Assembly: GCF_000147875.1 (NCBI RefSeq)
Contig: NC_014507.1
Span: 1,612,001 to 1,676,000 of the forward strand
Direction: 5' to 3'
Length of the DNA stretch: 64,000 nt
DNA from: Methanolacinia petrolearia DSM 11571
GTDB taxonomy: Archaea; Halobacteriota; Methanomicrobia; Methanomicrobiales; Methanomicrobiaceae
The position numbers and the translations under genes are program-made. Shown here in pieces: positions 9,475 through 17,921 of the stretch. The notes beneath the pieces were generated by a model. That model was not told where the DNA came from and did no database searches. It was given only the letters and a program-made list of their open reading frames with translations. How positions within the stretch are numbered: position 1 is the first letter of the stretch; each line of letters begins with the position of its first letter.

Positions 9475-10542
9475 TTATGACTGAATGTCGATAATTTCGC
9501 CGGTATGTGCATCAATAATACCATAATGTATACTTCCGTCTGCTGTTGTAAACGGGAGCTCCCAGATGAGTTTCAGTGGACTTGTTACATAACCGCCCTC
9601 TATGTCCATGTAATATGGTTCATCAAGCCACTGGAGATTGGGAAAATCGGAATACTGGTTACGCTGACAGTACTCGATCTCCACTTCATTGCCGCCGTTG
9701 TCATCTTTTAACTGTGCTTCAAGTATCTTTTTTGCTTCATCAATTGTGATATCGGGAGTTGGTGATAATGTAGTAATCTGAGACAGGACATCCGGATTAT
9801 TTTGTCGGTTAATATATTCATCGATATAATTATTGACTCCATCATACCTCATATCATATACCACCCAGGTATGATCATTAAAATATACTACTCCCTCATA
9901 AGTTGTAGCTATCTCTACGTAAAGGAAGACTGAATTCAGATCATCGAAATCTCTTATAGTAACAAAATCATATTTATGGAATTCATATTCATCACCCATT
10001 ACATCTTTATAGAACTCAATTGCACGTTCTTTCGCCTCATCGGTAGTAACTATCGCGGTATCATTATCATCGAAAGATGTTCTTGCTGATCCATATTTGG
10101 TAATTATATCTTGGCTTGAATCATATACTATCTCAACAGTTCTCTGCCCAATATCAGATGACTCTGAAACATTTGAAAAGACAATGGCAGGTACTCTATA
10201 ACCGGCGTAATGATGGCTTCCCCATACGTAGTCATTTAATGTATCTCCGCTCACATCCGGGAAAACTCTCATGATTTCCTCTTTTGCCTCCTCGATAAGT
10301 GACGTCTTCTCTTCATCACTGTAGGGAGGAACCGGGTTCTCGTCCTGGGGCCAGGGAACCTTTATCGTAGAAGCAGAAGAAGATTCAACAGTTGGAGTAG
10401 TCTGTTCTTCCGTTGGCTGAACCGTTGGTGTTTCTGTAACCGCTGTTTCTTTTGTGCCAAGAGTGCATCCGGAAATAAAAACAGCTGTTGCAATAAGTAC
10501 TGATAGCAGGATCAGTGAAATTAAATTTATTTTTTCAACCAT
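9475..10542 (-). CDS. PepSY-like lipoprotein, paralogue 2
   Basis: A 355-residue paralogue of the protein at 4943-6034. Its N-terminal hydrophobic stretch ends in a lipobox-like ISGC (Cys about residue 26), followed by a Thr/Pro/Glu-rich linker of about 30 residues, so it should be a membrane-anchored lipoprotein. The shared blocks KVPWPQDENP, PYSDEEK, DITIDEAKKIL and the ending YGIIDAHTGEIIDIQS are all present. The pair differ mainly at the N-terminus: this one has a lipobox, the other has not. The gene lies just upstream of the ABC operon on the same strand and has its own copy of the shared promoter element. Confidence 0.82.
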   Translation of the reverse strand: MVEKINLISLILLSVLIATAVFISGCTLGTKETAVTETPTVQPTEEQTTPTVESSSASTIKVPWPQDENPVPPYSDEEKTSLIEEAKEEIMRVFPDVSGDTLNDYVWGSHHYAGYRVPAIVFSNVSESSDIGQRTVEIVYDSSQDIITKYGSARTSFDDNDTAIVTTDEAKERAIEFYKDVMGDEYEFHKYDFVTIRDFDDLNSVFLYVEIATTYEGVVYFNDHTWVVYDMRYDGVNNYIDEYINRQNNPDVLSQITTLSPTPDITIDEAKKILEAQLKDDNGGNEVEIEYCQRNQYSDFPNLQWLDEPYYMDIEGGYVTSPLKLIWELPFTTADGSIHYGIIDAHTGEIIDIQS

Positions 10543-10587
10543 ATTATCACTTTGAATTCCAGCCGATGCTGTTTCAGAAGAATATCT

Positions 10588-10636
10588 AATTCAATAATAT
10601 ATGCCATTTCTCGGACAAAGTCCAAACTGATTTGAA
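10588..10636 (-). promoter_or_regulatory. Shared promoter/operator element, copy 3
   Basis: On the plus strand: AATAATATATGCCATTTCTC, then GGACAAAGTCCAAACTGATT. It is almost identical to copy 2 over ATTTCTCGGACAAA and lies about 45-95 bases upstream of the lipoprotein start at 10542. The AT-rich half (AATAATATAT) is placed as a TATA box for minus-strand transcription. Confidence 0.65.
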
Positions 10637-10733
10637 TTTATTGTTTCAGGATAATATATCCTGAAAAAAATGGTTTGATTTAAGAGTAATATACCTGACC
10701 CGGATGCCTCCGAATTTCAGATATGGATCTCAT

Positions 10734-11135
10734 TTAAGCATACAGAGTGGTCTTTACATTGCCGCTCTGTCCGGTTGAGCAGGTTAATTTTGTAGTTATA
10801 ACATGATCACGCTGCTGCTGTGTATCCTGGTAGGTCTTATATCCTGTACTGACCAACCATGTTCCAGATGCAGTTTCAGAAAATGGACCGAAAGAGATAC
10901 GCGTGTTTGATATTGTAAGTCTGACTGTAATCCAGTCTACATCACCAACTATACTCTCGGCCTTTCCAAGAGCCTGGAACTGATCAGAAGAACTGCTGAT
11001 CCAGTCTCCATCCGCGGTCACGTCATATGGCCCTATTGGTTGTGTATTAGCACTAACAGGCATCGCAAGAACAGCCCCTGCCGCAAGTATCATAAATACC
11101 AGCAGGGTCGCTTTTCCAAAGCTGATTTTTTTCAT
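10734..11135 (-). CDS. Small secreted protein
   Basis: A 133-residue protein with a clear signal peptide: MKKISFGK, a hydrophobic core at about 9-25, and AxA-type cleavage near residues 27-30 (MPVSANTQ). The mature part of about 104 residues is polar, rich in Ser/Thr/Gly and probably all-beta, with a single Cys near the end (LTCSTGQSG). No family is recognised. It belongs by position and promoter element to the ABC/PepSY island. It could be exported cargo, a binding protein or an envelope protein; the sequence does not decide. Confidence 0.75.
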   Translation of the reverse strand: MKKISFGKATLLVFMILAAGAVLAMPVSANTQPIGPYDVTADGDWISSSSDQFQALGKAESIVGDVDWITVRLTISNTRISFGPFSETASGTWLVSTGYKTYQDTQQQRDHVITTKLTCSTGQSGNVKTTLYA

Positions 11136-11273
11136 TTTTCTTACCTTCTTTTTTATTTTATTGAAGATAACGCTATATCGGGATCATGTCGAAATGCAGG
11201 GAATCAGGTCTGAAAGAGACTCCTTAAAACATCGGCTGGTCCTTCTTCGTAATCTTCATTCAGTCGTCTAATC

Positions 11274-11326
11274 TGGAGCTATATATCATTTATAAGACAA
11301 AATGCGAACTAATTCGTAGTTTGTCC
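11274..11326 (-). promoter_or_regulatory. Shared promoter/operator element, copy 4 (inverted repeat)
   Basis: Contains CTATATATCATTTATAAGAC and, overlapping it, an inverted repeat: GACAAAATGCGAA (11297-11309), spacer CTAA, TTCGTAGTTTGTC (11314-11326). The arms match at 11 of 13 positions. The left half-site and adjoining TATA-like string recur in copies 1-3. It precedes the small secreted protein gene by about 140 bases. The dyad symmetry suggests binding by a dimeric regulator. Confidence 0.65.
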
Positions 11327-11495
11327 TATTAATATCACGCTCTAAAAAAGTGCAGGATTTTTTCTTGATTTAGAAAAGATATTGTCTCGCTTTTTTTAAG
11401 AAAATTTAACGCTGAATATCAAGTTTGTATGAATATAACATACAAAATAAATATTTCTTTAGATGCAACTGCGCCAATTTGATTTATTGGAAGTG

Positions 11496-12173
11496 TCATT
11501 TTACACGGAATTCTGAATAAATATGTTTTTCAAAAAGGTTGTAAAAATCATCACTAATGTTATACATTGTAAACCAACCCTTGGTTTGAGATTCTATTAC
11601 ACCTTTTCCTTTAAGAAATCCAAGATGCTTGCTTGTCGTTGATTCCGAATATCCGGTATTTTCAGCAATTTTTTTATTATTGATCCTTGGGTTCTTATAG
11701 ACCTCTGTAATTATTCTTTTAAGAGTACCGTCACGCATAATTAAAAATAACTCTTTTTCCTCGTTTGAATAAGATGAATCCCCGATAAAGTAATGATGTT
11801 TCCCGCTCTCGCAGACTGAACAGACCGTTCCTTCTGATTCCATAATTTTAAGATGATATTCTAATGTGCCCTTTTTCAGATCGCCATCCCTTAAAATTTC
11901 ACTAAAATATATACCCGGATTCTCATCAATAAGCTTATAGATCTCGAACCTTATCTGATTTTCAAGTATATTTTTCCGGGTGACTGATCCAAAAATTATT
12001 GAAGGGAAAATGTTGAATCCCATAAAATTCCTGGATGTTGCGACAAGACCGGGCTGATCTTCGAGAATTTTCGAATAGCATGAGCTATAAAATATACCGA
12101 GAACAGTAATTGAAACAATTATCATCATAAAGATGATTTTTGCCCGGTTGATTTTTTTCATCTCTTTTTTCAC
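11496..12173 (-). CDS. Membrane-anchored double winged-helix regulator
   Basis: A 225-residue protein. A hydrophobic segment at about residues 12-30 anchors the N-terminus. Two winged-helix DNA-binding domains follow: residues about 70-135 (ILENQIRFEIYKLIDENPG, with a helix pair ending in LKKGTLEYHLKIMESEG) and about 145-215 (NNKKIAENTGYSESTTSKHL). A tandem-HTH layout with an N-terminal membrane anchor is common in methanogen ArsR-like regulators. It sits at the upstream end of the ABC/PepSY island on the same strand and is the obvious candidate to bind the shared promoter element, although its own upstream region lacks an evident copy. Signal and regulatory direction are unknown. Confidence 0.82.
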   Translation of the reverse strand: MKKEMKKINRAKIIFMMIIVSITVLGIFYSSCYSKILEDQPGLVATSRNFMGFNIFPSIIFGSVTRKNILENQIRFEIYKLIDENPGIYFSEILRDGDLKKGTLEYHLKIMESEGTVCSVCESGKHHYFIGDSSYSNEEKELFLIMRDGTLKRIITEVYKNPRINNKKIAENTGYSESTTSKHLGFLKGKGVIESQTKGWFTMYNISDDFYNLFEKHIYSEFRVK

Positions 12174-13156
12174 CTTTTTATCACGATCATGAAGAGATCG
12201 GATCTATTCTAATGAGCTTTGAATCCAGACTGACTCATGTTGACCATATGATCAGAAATCTACCAAAATCTACGAATTCCTGATTAAACACGCAATGTAT
12301 GCGTATTTTACTATTTATTCAGACACATGACTGTAGGGTAGGCCCTTTCATAGGACTCCATAACGCAGCCGGGAACATCTGTCAAATTTGATCCAATCAT
12401 GGCAGTGGATCTCTCCATCACAACTGAGGACTGTTTGTGCCCCCCACTGCCCACGAAGAAAACTTTAGTTCAATCTATTAAACGTGTTGTTGAACAATAG
12501 TCTACACATTTGTGAGAGATCTCGTTCAATGAGATGAAAAAAAAGGATTTCTATCCGGTACAATCCCACACGCAGAATCTATGAAATAAAATGCTTGAAA
12601 AAGACTCAGTGATCGCGGGAGACAAAGAGGGGGTCCAAAAACCTGCTGGTTATTTCTTCGTTTATAAAATTTTAAAAATCTATGAGCATGGTTGGGCGGA
12701 ATTATATTCTGAGAATATTATGGCGTGTAGGAAATTTAGAAAATATGCATTTTAAGAGGCCGCATTTTATACATGAGCCGGTAACGATCAAAATTAATAT
12801 ACGTTACAAAGTAGAGAATGTTTTAGCCTTGTTCAGTTTTGAGCAGGTCAACCCGAATGATTGATTCAGTTTGTACGGGCTCTCTTGAAGAACCCGGACT
12901 CTTGAAACTGTTGCTTTGGTTTTTTCATGAAACAGTACCTGGAACAACTGTTTCATTTCAACTTTCATAAATAACTGAATTAGCAAGTACTGCATTTACT
13001 GCAAAAATAATTTTTGATTGAATTAAAGTAAACAGGTTACTTACATGAATTTTCAGTCTAGCAGGGAATTTATTGAATAATTCTGTCAGGTCATAATGAC
13101 TTAGATTTCCAATCAAAAAAGATCCAAGTAAAATTCAAAAAAAAGATCGATGATAT
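12174..13156. other. Long non-coding region
   Basis: About 980 bases with no supported gene. Short frames at 12682-12864 (+) and 12804-12995 (-) have atypical composition and no recognisable motif. A small hairpin (ATCTC/GAGAT) lies near 12515-12540. A tract of C residues at 12441-12446 and scattered short repeats are the only other features. Decayed coding DNA is possible but I could not restore a protein. Confidence 0.4.
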
Positions 13157-13957
13157 TTATTGGATCTCTTCTTCCTGATCCTTAACGCCGCTCCAGAATT
13201 TCTTCTCCTTCCTCCAGACGACAACTTCGTAGAGCATCATAATCGCGAGGATCAGGCACCCGCCGAGGAAGAAAGCGATTATGAACAGGTGAACCACCGC
13301 CCCGTGATCTTCAGTCTCTACATCGACAGCGTTTGTTGTAGATTCGGGGATTGCATTATCAAACTCCTCTCCCCCCGAGATACCGGTAGCTGAAACATTT
13401 TCCTCCAGGCCTTTTGCCGCATATGTTTCCGCTGAGGTTGCCAGTGTCCGGTTATCTCCTTCGGAATACACCGTCTGGGTACCGGAAACCTCAGCAGGCG
13501 ACACCCCGGATGCATATGTCATCATGACATCATTAGACGACATCGTTCCCGACTCCTGCGGGAAGAAATTAAACGTCGGCGAGACAGCCACCATCGCAAG
13601 AGTCGCTATTAAGAGGATTGCAAAAACAGATGCATATTTCAGGAGCGTATCCTTGATATCTCCGCCGGAAGGGGCCACGATAACAAGCCTGTCGTTGACG
13701 CCGTAGACCTTGACCTCCCTCCCCTTTTCGCTGTATTTGATCTTTCTTACCTCGATCAGTTCGGCATCGAGAAGATTTTCTACATGGTACTTTACGGTAG
13801 TCATCGGCTGGTTCATCCTTTCGGAGATCTCCGAAAGAGTCAGGTCGCCCTCCTTTAAGGCGGAAAGGATAGCGGTGGCACTTTCGTTAGCCATCGCCTT
13901 GCCGATCTTTTTCGCCCTTTCATCGCCGGGCTCGAGAACCAAAACCCCTTCTGACAT
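13157..13957 (-). CDS. ArsR-like HTH protein with C-terminal membrane segments
   Basis: A 266-residue protein. Residues about 15-95 form a winged-helix domain (ANESATAILSALKEGDLTLS, helix pair MNQPMTTVKYHVENLLDAEL, then a wing). Residues about 107-125 are a membrane helix (YASVFAILLIATLAMVAV). A Ser/Thr/Glu-rich external loop of about 90 residues follows, then a second helix (FIIAFFLGGCLILAIMMLYEVVVW) and a short charged tail. DNA-binding and external parts on one chain suggest direct signalling from envelope to promoter. The gene ends a minus-strand set and its start lies 10 bases downstream of the alaS stop. Confidence 0.85.
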   Translation of the reverse strand: MSEGVLVLEPGDERAKKIGKAMANESATAILSALKEGDLTLSEISERMNQPMTTVKYHVENLLDAELIEVRKIKYSEKGREVKVYGVNDRLVIVAPSGGDIKDTLLKYASVFAILLIATLAMVAVSPTFNFFPQESGTMSSNDVMMTYASGVSPAEVSGTQTVYSEGDNRTLATSAETYAAKGLEENVSATGISGGEEFDNAIPESTTNAVDVETEDHGAVVHLFIIAFFLGGCLILAIMMLYEVVVWRKEKKFWSGVKDQEEEIQ

Positions 13958-13967
13958 TACCTTATTT

Positions 13968-16706
13968 TTATTTTAGTAATTCACTAATCATATTCTTTCC
14001 CTGCTGAAGAGCTTCGGACAGATTCTCCTTTTCCGTCCCGACACCCTGCGCAAGGCCCGGCTTTCCGCCGCCTTTTCCGCCGATCATACCGCAGACTTTT
14101 GTAACCAGGTCGGCGGCATTGATCCTTTCAGTTCCCGATGCGGCCACCACGTGAATCCTGTCCTCTCCGCCTGCAACAAGACCTACTCCGCCTTCGTTTG
14201 CAAACTTTGTGGCGATACTGACAAGCTCCTTCGGGGATGCATTCACCTCGTGGACCGCGACGGAGATCCCTCCGATCTCCTCGGACGAAAGGCCCTCCAG
14301 CCTGAGTTCGCCAAGCTCTTTGCCCAGCTTTTCGATCTCCTTCTTCTGATCCTTCCATTCGGAAAAGAACCTGTCGACAGACGAAGGCAGGTTCTCCCTC
14401 TGGACGCTGAGGGTCTGGCATGAAGAATCGAGCAGGCCTTCCATCTTCTCCATATATGCAATCGCGGAAAGACCCGCAGCAAACTCGACCCTCTCTATGC
14501 CGTCCTGGACATGCTCGACACGGATTATCTTGAGACAGCCGATCTCCCCGGTGCTCCTGCAGTGCGTTCCCGCACATGCCTGGACATCCCCTGAGACCTT
14601 CACGATACGGATCATCTTTCCGGGCGGAACACCTCCCTGGTAGAGATCGAAGCCGTACTTCTGCTCCGCAGTCGTCCGGTCCTCCCACTCGATGACGATC
14701 TTCTGGTTTTCGAGTATAATCCGGTTCGCCTCGATCTCTATCTTTTGGAGCTCTTCGGGAGTTATGTGCTTGAAGTGCCGGAGGTCGATCCTTGAACTTT
14801 CAAATCCTTTCTGTGCCCCGGCCTGGTGGATATGCGGGCCGAGTACATGTTTTGCCGCGTGGAGAAGGACATGCGTTGCGCTGTGATGGCGCATCATCGT
14901 CAGCCTGAAATTCTCGTCGATCACTCCCTTGACCTGAACTCCGCGTCTGATATCTCCGCCCTCGATCCTGTGAAGGATCACCTCGCCGAGTTTGAAGGTG
15001 TGAACAACCTTCACCATTGCGTTTTCGGAAAGAAGACGTCCGATATCCGCCGGCTGTCCTCCGCCCTCGGGGTAGAAGAGAGTCTGGTCGAGAATTACAT
15101 AATTATCAAACGCATCGATGACCATCGCATCGAACTCCGTATCGGCGACCTGCTCGTAATAGAGCCTCTTCGTCGGGGGAAGACCTTCGATGCGTTTCCT
15201 GAGCGCTGCGTAGGGATCTTCCTTTACCCCTTCGTCGTTCTCCGAATGCATGTCTGCAACTACAGAATAGAAATCGTCCGGGAGATCGACCTCGACGGAC
15301 TCCTCTGCGGCAATATCACGGACAATCTCCGGGGGAATACCGTGGGAGTCATACAATGTAATGAGTTCTTTAAGAGGGACAGGCTCCTTCTTTCCCCTGT
15401 ACGAACCGGCGATCTTCCTGACGATCCTGGCGCCCCTCTCCATCGTCTGTTCGTATTTTACAACTTCGTTCTCGATAATCTCGTTTATGACCGAGGGTTT
15501 CTGTTCAAAGGAGTCGGGGCCGATGATCTTCATCTGCTTTTCGATCAGTTCGTAAAGCGGGGTCTCAAGACCTATCTCGTTCATCATCCGCAGGGTTCTC
15601 CGGATTACGAGACGTGCAAGGTAACCCTCCTGCGCATTCGAAGGCACGATGCAGTCCCCGAGCATATAGGCAAGACAGCGGGTGTGATCGGTAATCGCGT
15701 AGACCCTCTCGACAGGGTCCATTAATGCCTGGAGCTTCTCGAATCCAACGCCGATCGTCTTTGCCACTTCTTTTCGCATTTTAATGAGGTTTGAACCCGA
15801 TATATCCATCTGACCTGCATATTTGGCATTCATCGCCAGTATCTTTGCAAGTTCGGAAGACTGGAGCAGATTTTCAAGGCCCGCGGAGATCATCAGGTCG
15901 TTGACCATCTCGGGGAAGACCGCATCATATATTGTAGGCGAACCTTTCGATGCCCATACAAATCTTTCGAGGCCGTAGCCCGTATCGACGATCCTGAGAT
16001 CCATCGGGTAATAAGGAACACCTTCGAGTTCGATCGGTGTTCTGCCGTTCGCCATCTTGCCGAGGCTCATGAAGACGAGAGTCGCAACCTCGAGTCCGCC
16101 GATCATCACTTCGACACTCGGGCCGGCATTTCCTCCGCCTATCCACGGGTGCTCCTTGTAGGTGACATCTTCAAGGTTGCCGCCGATCGATTCGATAAAA
16201 AGATCGCAGAGTTCTACTGTCCGGTCTTTCCAGTATATCTCATTCTTATCGGTATTGAAAGCGTGGTGGGCCATCATCTCGAAAGTCGTCAGGTGCCTGC
16301 CGGATCTCCCGACAGAGTCGAGATCGTTGAGCCTGATGCACGGCTGGGATATCGTCAGGGGATTTGCAGGCGGAGGAACGACACCGCTTGTTACAAAAGG
16401 CTGGAAGTCGGCGATGGATGCGATTGTAAGATAGATGTCGTCCCTCCATCTTGCCGCGACAGGATATCTGCTTATTCTCTGGTGACCCTGTTTTTCAAAA
16501 AATGACAGGTATGCTTCCCTCATCTCATCCAGCGAATGAGGTTTGAACACGGGATTTCCAATGAAACTGTACGGCGCACAGGAGGCGTCTCCGCAGACTT
16601 CCCTGTTGGCATCTCTTGTCCAGAAAGCAGCACCGCATTTTTTACAAATTTTACGTTTAAGGCCATTGGATTTAAAATATTCAAGTTGATACTCTTCTTC
16701 GAGCAT
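13968..16706 (-). CDS. alaS: Alanyl-tRNA synthetase, archaeal type
   Basis: A 912-residue protein charging tRNA-Ala. It has the archaeal N-terminal extension with a Cys-rich zinc-type segment (CKKCGAAFWTRD...CGDASC), absent from most bacterial enzymes. Class II motifs follow (RYPVAARWRDDIYLTIASI; QPCIRLNDLD as motif 2). The editing domain carries HHSATHVLL and CAGTHCRSTGEIG, the two halves of the HxxxH/CxxxH zinc site. The C-terminal DHHA1-like part has the glycine-rich GGKGGGKPGLAQG motif. Length is normal for archaea. The start follows from homology of the N-terminal region. Confidence 0.97.
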   Translation of the reverse strand: MLEEEYQLEYFKSNGLKRKICKKCGAAFWTRDANREVCGDASCAPYSFIGNPVFKPHSLDEMREAYLSFFEKQGHQRISRYPVAARWRDDIYLTIASIADFQPFVTSGVVPPPANPLTISQPCIRLNDLDSVGRSGRHLTTFEMMAHHAFNTDKNEIYWKDRTVELCDLFIESIGGNLEDVTYKEHPWIGGGNAGPSVEVMIGGLEVATLVFMSLGKMANGRTPIELEGVPYYPMDLRIVDTGYGLERFVWASKGSPTIYDAVFPEMVNDLMISAGLENLLQSSELAKILAMNAKYAGQMDISGSNLIKMRKEVAKTIGVGFEKLQALMDPVERVYAITDHTRCLAYMLGDCIVPSNAQEGYLARLVIRRTLRMMNEIGLETPLYELIEKQMKIIGPDSFEQKPSVINEIIENEVVKYEQTMERGARIVRKIAGSYRGKKEPVPLKELITLYDSHGIPPEIVRDIAAEESVEVDLPDDFYSVVADMHSENDEGVKEDPYAALRKRIEGLPPTKRLYYEQVADTEFDAMVIDAFDNYVILDQTLFYPEGGGQPADIGRLLSENAMVKVVHTFKLGEVILHRIEGGDIRRGVQVKGVIDENFRLTMMRHHSATHVLLHAAKHVLGPHIHQAGAQKGFESSRIDLRHFKHITPEELQKIEIEANRIILENQKIVIEWEDRTTAEQKYGFDLYQGGVPPGKMIRIVKVSGDVQACAGTHCRSTGEIGCLKIIRVEHVQDGIERVEFAAGLSAIAYMEKMEGLLDSSCQTLSVQRENLPSSVDRFFSEWKDQKKEIEKLGKELGELRLEGLSSEEIGGISVAVHEVNASPKELVSIATKFANEGGVGLVAGGEDRIHVVAASGTERINAADLVTKVCGMIGGKGGGKPGLAQGVGTEKENLSEALQQGKNMISELLK

Positions 16707-16736
16707 AGAAAACCACGCTTAACTCCTTAATTATTC

Positions 16737-17096
16737 TCAAGAAATGTTATTATTACTATCTGTTTCAGTATCCCCACCATTTTTTCCGGCGACAGACCAC
16801 CGATCCTGATACCACTCATTAATTTCGTCGTAACCACCAGTTAACCTTGCGATCCTGACCGCCAGGATATGCCAGCACATTATTCCCCTGAAACAAAAAT
16901 CATTGCAGGCGCAGAAATCGTCATCAACGACATAGGTATCCGATGTTCCATCGACCACAAAAAAATCCAGGTACTTATGGATCTTTCCGTCCTGGACTGC
17001 GTCAAGGGCCTTCCTCCCCTTCTGCGGATATTTTTTAAGAATCGACTCTATGGTCTCTTCCAGCAGTATTTCTTCGGGGGAGAAGCGTCCTTGCAT
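16737..17096 (-). CDS. Small SWIM zinc-finger protein
   Basis: About 119 residues from ATG 17096, which has GGTGA five bases upstream; an alternative GTG at 17117 overlaps the Nif3 stop as GTGA but lacks a ribosome-binding site. The C-terminal half carries a SWIM zinc finger, CxC followed by CxH (CACNDFCFRGIMCWHILAV). The first half is helical and charged. SWIM domains bind DNA or proteins and usually sit in larger proteins such as SWI2/SNF2 ATPases or Sws1; a stand-alone copy is a known archaeal type of unknown role. It is translationally linked to the Nif3 gene. Confidence 0.8.
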   Translation of the reverse strand: MQGRFSPEEILLEETIESILKKYPQKGRKALDAVQDGKIHKYLDFFVVDGTSDTYVVDDDFCACNDFCFRGIMCWHILAVRIARLTGGYDEINEWYQDRWSVAGKNGGDTETDSNNNIS

Positions 17097-17113
17097 TGCA
17101 GTCACCATTATGG

Positions 17114-17827
17114 TCACGGAATTACCGATATTCTCGGCTCGTCGGGGATATATGTCCAGCCCATTCTCCCGGCGAGCCGTTTCATGCCGGGAGACTCGAG
17201 TGCATAATGGGTGGACTCCATCAGCCCCAGTTCCGGCGGGGAATCTATCAGAATATTATGCTTCAGTTCGGCCGAGAGGAAGGCGTCGGCACCGAGCTCA
17301 TATGCACATTCGATAAGCTCGGCGTCAAAACCGCTTCCCCCGACGACCGCCAGGCGTTCGATCTTTTCAGGGCAGTTGTAGAGCCTCAGCCCTCCGCCCA
17401 GGATTCCGGAGATCTCCGCAGGAGTCAGGGAGCAGTCGCCCACGAGGCCGAGAGGCATCTTCTCTGTCGCCGACAGACCCAGGATCTCAGCAAGGGCATC
17501 GTTGATGCCCCCTTCGGCATGATCGAAATTCGTGTGCATCGCGTAGATATTCAGGCCTGAGGAGAGGGCTCTTCCAAGTATGAACGCATCCTTCCCTGCG
17601 ATCCTGGCCAGGGGATACCAGATCGGGGGGTGGTGAACCACAAGAGCGTCGGCATCACATAACACAGCCTGCGATACCGTGTGTCCTGTCGCGTCAAGGG
17701 AGCATGCAACTGATTCGATATCCTCCTTTCCCTCTACTATCAGGCCGATCCTTCCCTCGTCGAACTCCTCCGCAAGCTCTGGAGGAGCAATCTCTTCTAG
17801 AATCGATATAAACCGGCCGGTGTTCAT
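17114..17827 (-). CDS. Nif3-like dinuclear metal-centre protein
   Basis: A 237-residue member of the Nif3/YbgI (GTP cyclohydrolase I type 2) family. The metal-ligand motif VVHHPPIW is near residue 65, the following MHTNFDHAEGG segment contributes His/Asp, and a C-terminal MESTHYALE segment supplies the last ligands. Members form hexamers with a dinuclear metal site. The biochemical role is unsettled. It is first of a two-gene unit with the SWIM protein and divergent from the DUF39 gene at 17922. Confidence 0.9.
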   Translation of the reverse strand: MNTGRFISILEEIAPPELAEEFDEGRIGLIVEGKEDIESVACSLDATGHTVSQAVLCDADALVVHHPPIWYPLARIAGKDAFILGRALSSGLNIYAMHTNFDHAEGGINDALAEILGLSATEKMPLGLVGDCSLTPAEISGILGGGLRLYNCPEKIERLAVVGGSGFDAELIECAYELGADAFLSAELKHNILIDSPPELGLMESTHYALESPGMKRLAGRMGWTYIPDEPRISVIP

Positions 17828-17883
17828 ACAGATTATTGGGCCGCTAATCTTGAATATCTTTCTTTATTACCAATAGTAATAAT

Positions 17884-17921
17884 AGAAGCTCTTATATATT
17901 CTCAAAAAAGAATACATTAAT
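17884..17921 (+). promoter_or_regulatory. TATA-type promoter of the homocysteine genes
   Basis: The string CTTATATATTCTC at 17890-17902, 20-32 bases before ATG 17922, fits an archaeal TATA box. No ribosome-binding site precedes the ATG, so the transcript may have a very short leader or none. Confidence 0.5.

Noticed and set aside
14128-15725. Long open frames opposite to or overlapping alaS
   Set aside because: GC-skewed shadows of a strongly conserved synthetase; none has a family motif.
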